The notes under the pieces are model-generated. The model worked only from the letters and a program-made list of their open reading frames with translations. It did no database searches and had not been told where the DNA came from. Positions 62,001 through 64,000 of a DNA stretch of 64,000 nucleotides are shown here, piece by piece (position 1 is the stretch's first letter; each line of letters starts with the position of its first letter). The DNA comes from Desulfobacterales bacterium (lineage in GTDB: Bacteria > Desulfobacterota > Desulfobacteria > Desulfobacterales > SURF-7). The position numbers and the translations under genes are program-made. The stretch is taken from the NCBI GenBank assembly GCA_028277765.1, contig JANQFQ010000116.1, positions 27,569 to 91,568 on the forward strand, read 5' to 3'.

Positions 62001-63548
62001 CGGGTTGACATTGGTATCGATATAGACAGTGTTGCCGTTTTTATGGTTAGCCTTGAATTCCGTTATTTTCGGGAGGCTGTCTATTGTTGTTTCTTCAAGG
62101 AGCTTTTTGCTTATCGTCACATCTTCAGGGAATAATATATCAAGATCATAATAATTTTTTCCGATAACTTCTTCCCGCTCATAACCAAAAATATCCTTTA
62201 TTTTATTATTAACATCAATGATCTTGCCGACTGAGTCCAGCAGAGCGATTTCATCATTGGCGTTTTCAAAAATTGACCTGAGTTTTTCTTCGCTTTCCTT
62301 TAGGGCTGTCTCTGCTTTTTTTTGTTCGTCAATGTTAAGATAAGTTCCAGTGAACCTGAGGGGTAAGTTATGGCTGTCCCTTTTTACGACTTTGCCGTGG
62401 ACGACAATCCAAATATAGTCGCCGGTTTTACTTAGTATTCTGTATTCGCTTTTATAGGAAGAAATGTTGCCGCTGATAAGTTGCTCATATTCTATACGCG
62501 ATTTTTCCAGATCCTCAGGATGAAGAATGTCCATCCATGCTTCAAAATCGGGTCTGTTGCCGCTAAGGTCTTGGCCCAATATTTTTATAGCACGGTTATC
62601 CATAATAAACTGACCGGTTTCTAGATTCCAGTCCCACAAACCAATGTTCGCTCCTTGTAAGGCCAGCTCCATCCGCTCTTCGCTCTCCTGAAGCGCTTTT
62701 TCAGACTGTTTACGTTTTGTGATATCTCTGACAATATTGATAACGCCCGTGGGTTTTCCATCTTTTTTTATTACCCGGGTACTCATTTCAACGGAAATGC
62801 TTGTTCCGTTTTTGCGAAAAGCTTCATATTCCATCAACTGCAGCGGTCTATCCGCTACTGCGTCTTCTAATAGAGCGAGACTCTTTTTAAAATCCTTGTC
62901 ACTTAAAAATTTAAATTCAGAGTAGTTTTTTCCAATGAGTTCTTCACGTTTATATCCATAGACTTCTTCTACTTTATCATTGACTTCTATGAATGTGCCA
63001 TCATCTATACTCGTGTAAATTATCATATCATTGGCATTTTCAAAAATTGTCCTGAATCTTTCTTCACTTTCTTTGAGCTCTTCTTCTATGTTTTTTTTGT
63101 ACGTGATGTTTGTTAATGTGCCCTGTACCGAGGATTTTCCTTTGTATGTGATCACCTTCGCGATGACCTCAATCCATTGTATGGAACCGTCTTTAGCTAG
63201 TAAACGGCATTCATAATTTGGAGCCACCGGTTTTCCCTGCATGCGGTCCTGAAATCGGTTCCATATCATTTCCCGATCATCCGGGTGTATTAACTCCTTC
63301 ATATCTTCTACAGATAAGGGCATAAGCTCATCTGGTGTATACCCCATATCGTCAAAAATAGGGCCATTGACATATACGAGACGGTTGTCCTGCATAATAA
63401 CTACTGTGTGCGTGGAATTATCAGCCAGTATTCGATAGTTTTCTTCACTTTCACGGAGTTCATTTTCTGTCTTCTTCAGTAAACTGATTTCTTTTTCTAA
63501 TGCTTTGACTTTCTGCTCAAGGTCTTTTTTAGTGAGTTTCACGGTCAT
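59094..63548 (-). CDS. Six-PAS hybrid histidine kinase with two receivers and HPt
   Basis: 1484 residues. An N-terminal coiled coil is followed by six PAS domains in series (starts near ENYRILADNSTHT, ERFRTIFENANDM, ERMELALQGANIG, EKLRSIFENANDE, ELIDMALSGANLG and NMYRIIADNVNDS), a coiled coil, HisKA with [14 protein letters not shown], an ATPase domain ([24 protein letters not shown]), a degenerate receiver (LVIIDCIKPA), a canonical receiver (VLMDIQMPEMDGLE) and a C-terminal HPt with AHTLKGMASYF. No membrane helix is seen, so it senses cytoplasmic signals. PAS 3 and 5 are near-duplicates (GLWDWNxETG). It heads the operon with the YfiR-like and second kinase genes and is a paralogue of the partial kinase at the window start. 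Confidence 0.95.
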   Translation of the reverse strand: MTVKLTKKDLEQKVKALEKEISLLKKTENELRESEENYRILADNSTHTVVIMQDNRLVYVNGPIFDDMGYTPDELMPLSVEDMKELIHPDDREMIWNRFQDRMQGKPVAPNYECRLLAKDGSIQWIEVIAKVITYKGKSSVQGTLTNITYKKNIEEELKESEERFRTIFENANDMIIYTSIDDGTFIEVNDKVEEVYGYKREELIGKNYSEFKFLSDKDFKKSLALLEDAVADRPLQLMEYEAFRKNGTSISVEMSTRVIKKDGKPTGVINIVRDITKRKQSEKALQESEERMELALQGANIGLWDWNLETGQFIMDNRAIKILGQDLSGNRPDFEAWMDILHPEDLEKSRIEYEQLISGNISSYKSEYRILSKTGDYIWIVVHGKVVKRDSHNLPLRFTGTYLNIDEQKKAETALKESEEKLRSIFENANDEIALLDSVGKIIDVNNKIKDIFGYEREEVIGKNYYDLDILFPEDVTISKKLLEETTIDSLPKITEFKANHKNGNTVYIDTNVNPIFKEGIIENLVVIIRDITERKQAEKALQNSRELIDMALSGANLGLWDWNIETGHINFGERSVAFLGYVPEDLEPNVNALMKLLHPDDLEQVTQLLLQNIKGEIETVDSEYRVLTKSGEYIWIMLRGKVVERDSNGKALRFIGTYLDINDLKLSTEALRKSENMYRIIADNVNDSIWTLDMDLRFTYLSPSSEKLFGYSPEKYIGTHVEDRLTPESYAHASEIIGEELANDNKRDPVRSRTVEIEQYHEEGHTVWTEVTASFIRNHAGEPIGFVGITRDISERKQADEILIFSKTETEEANRQLLLAIEHANQMAEEAKRANNAKGEFLAKMSHEIRTPMNAIIGSTSLLLNTIHNKNERDYLYIIKTAGDNLLTIINDILDFSKIEAGAIELNEIDFNISKMVKDVIALFSENIRIKKLEIVYLINQNVPSLLQGDPGRLRQILINLIGNAVKFTEKGEIIVTVYLVKETDTNAIIRFEVKDNGIGISREQQRKLFKPFTQADTSITRKYGGTGLGLVISKNLAQLMEGDFGFKSKEKQGSTFWFTAVLKKQQKIEQKRLPADIQDKRFLLVADIVSNMEILSSYLKSWDCRFTTTLDTKEAMDLLYKGIETGAPFQLVIIDCIKPAIEGERLGKRIKKDPKLKETSLVLLSSYGVRGDAARMSEIGFSAYLTKPVSRSQLYDCLVTVFSKLSEKPDHDKIPLITRYSLDDAKKRYLRILLVEDNVFNQKIAVGLLENYEIIIASNGIEALKALRQEQFDLVLMDIQMPEMDGLEATKLIRDSKSSVLDHNIPIIAMTAHAMEGDKEECLKAGMNDYISKPIDPEKLINAINKLIPSDIKTDSIKKEKSTAVELKDGPFFLKMFGKKTELSKKIAESFLNESEGYSQYLEAIQKAIDARDSDQLKKNAHTLKGMASYFSHDVTKKALQLEMMGRDHDLTHAQSSFDKLKEMVNQLIPEIEILLADLNK

Positions 63549-63847
63549 GAACCATATCCTCCGGTTTCCTGCAGAAAAAGCCTTTACAAAAGAATGATCA
63601 TAAAATCCTTAATGGATTTTATTTGAAGAGAGACGTGTTGAAATTAATTCATTAAGATATAATTATAATAAAAAAAGATATGCCATTCAAGCGGTAAATG
63701 TAATAAGTGTCTGGAAACTGGTCTCTATATCCTACTGGAAAAATCAACTTCACTCATAAATGCAGGTTTGGCTTGTAACATGCTTTCAGGCTAATGTATA
63801 AAAAAGACGGTCAATTTTATGTGCAATATGCAAGGTGATTAAATCAA
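63549..63847. other. Divergent intergenic region, about 300 bp
   Basis: AT-rich gap between the six-PAS kinase (minus) and a partial + strand gene. No clear promoter, dyad or repeat was seen; the only recognisable element is the AAGGTGA ribosome-binding site at 63832-63838. Confidence 0.4.
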
Positions 63848-64000
63848 ATGCCCGGTAATTTATTTAGCAAAGTAGAAGCACTGATGTATAAGGCGATGCA
63901 CGCGGAGAGGATCGCGGTTCGCCGGGAGGTCAGAAAACTTAAACTTCGGCAAAAGGGATCTGGGAAACAAAAACCAGTATCTACAAAAGAACTCAGGAAG
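63848..64000 (+). CDS. Partial gene, N-terminal 51 residues, unknown function
   Basis: ATG 63848 is preceded by AAGGTGA at 9 bases and the frame stays open to the window end. The visible part begins MPGNLFSKVEALMYKAMHAE and continues as a basic helical segment rich in Arg and Lys. Too little is present for a family call. Confidence 0.55.
   Translation, partial: MPGNLFSKVEALMYKAMHAERIAVRREVRKLKLRQKGSGKQKPVSTKELRK

Noticed and set aside
1..64000. CRISPR array, prophage, integrase or IS transposase
   Set aside because: No regularly spaced direct repeats, phage genes or transposase-like proteins were seen; the only mobile-like features are short non-coding repeats.

Overview
The window looks like a chromosomal segment from an anaerobic member of the Desulfobacterota (a Desulfobacteraceae-like sulfate reducer or close relative). 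The pointers are a periplasmic tetrahaem cytochrome c3, an oxygen-sensitive glycyl radical enzyme next to a cysteine-rich ferredoxin, moderate-to-low GC content, many hybrid histidine kinases, and F0 ATP synthase genes lying apart from F1. No phage, CRISPR array or transposase gene is visible. Short dispersed inverted-repeat elements are common between genes.

Layout. (1) Positions 1-14,100, + strand: the 3' end of a hybrid histidine kinase, a sigma-54 activator overlapping it by 4 bases, then a chemotaxis cluster: MCP, Cys-less thioredoxin fold, lidless Hsp70, CheY, CheA, CheW, CheR, CheD, a second CheD without its catalytic residues, and two receiver proteins. A sigma-54 promoter and an upstream dyad lie between the activator and the MCP gene, so the activator probably controls the cluster. 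No cheB is present. (2) 14,100-21,300: a PilZ gene, tRNA-Leu(UAA), cytochrome c3, the glycyl radical enzyme with its ferredoxin, a second PilZ gene and a PAS-LuxR regulator. (3) 21,600-33,700: a glycogen region with two single-domain CBM48 proteins, a PilZ protein, a eukaryote-like bifunctional debranching enzyme, phosphorylase, synthase and branching enzyme; glgC is absent. (4) 34,000-38,000: PgeF, a PyrK-like flavoprotein and the F0 genes atpZ-atpI-atpB-atpE. (5) 38,600-46,600: pdxA-uvrA on the minus strand, a 1-kb AT-rich gap, a divergent DnaA, a 25-residue amphipathic peptide gene followed by a 19-bp perfect hairpin, and a GlcD-type oxidase. (6) 46,700-55,500: a GAF-GAF-HD-GYP protein, radical SAM enzyme, lipoprotein, receiver, PilZ protein, FMN-binding protein, MtnA-like isomerase, TatD-like hydrolase, and a PilZ gene preceded by what looks like a c-di-GMP-I riboswitch and terminator. 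(7) 55,900-63,550, minus strand: a large six-PAS hybrid kinase, a YfiR-like periplasmic protein and a second hybrid kinase.

Theme: signalling. The window has five PilZ proteins, one HD-GYP protein, one YfiR homologue and one probable c-di-GMP riboswitch, yet no GGDEF cyclase. One PilZ gene sits inside the glycogen cluster. The observations most worth following are the chaperone-like pair inside the chemotaxis cluster, the inactivated CheD paralogue, the riboswitch with a duplicated arm, and the amphipathic micro-peptide beside dnaA. All calls come from reading the sequence; no database search was run.
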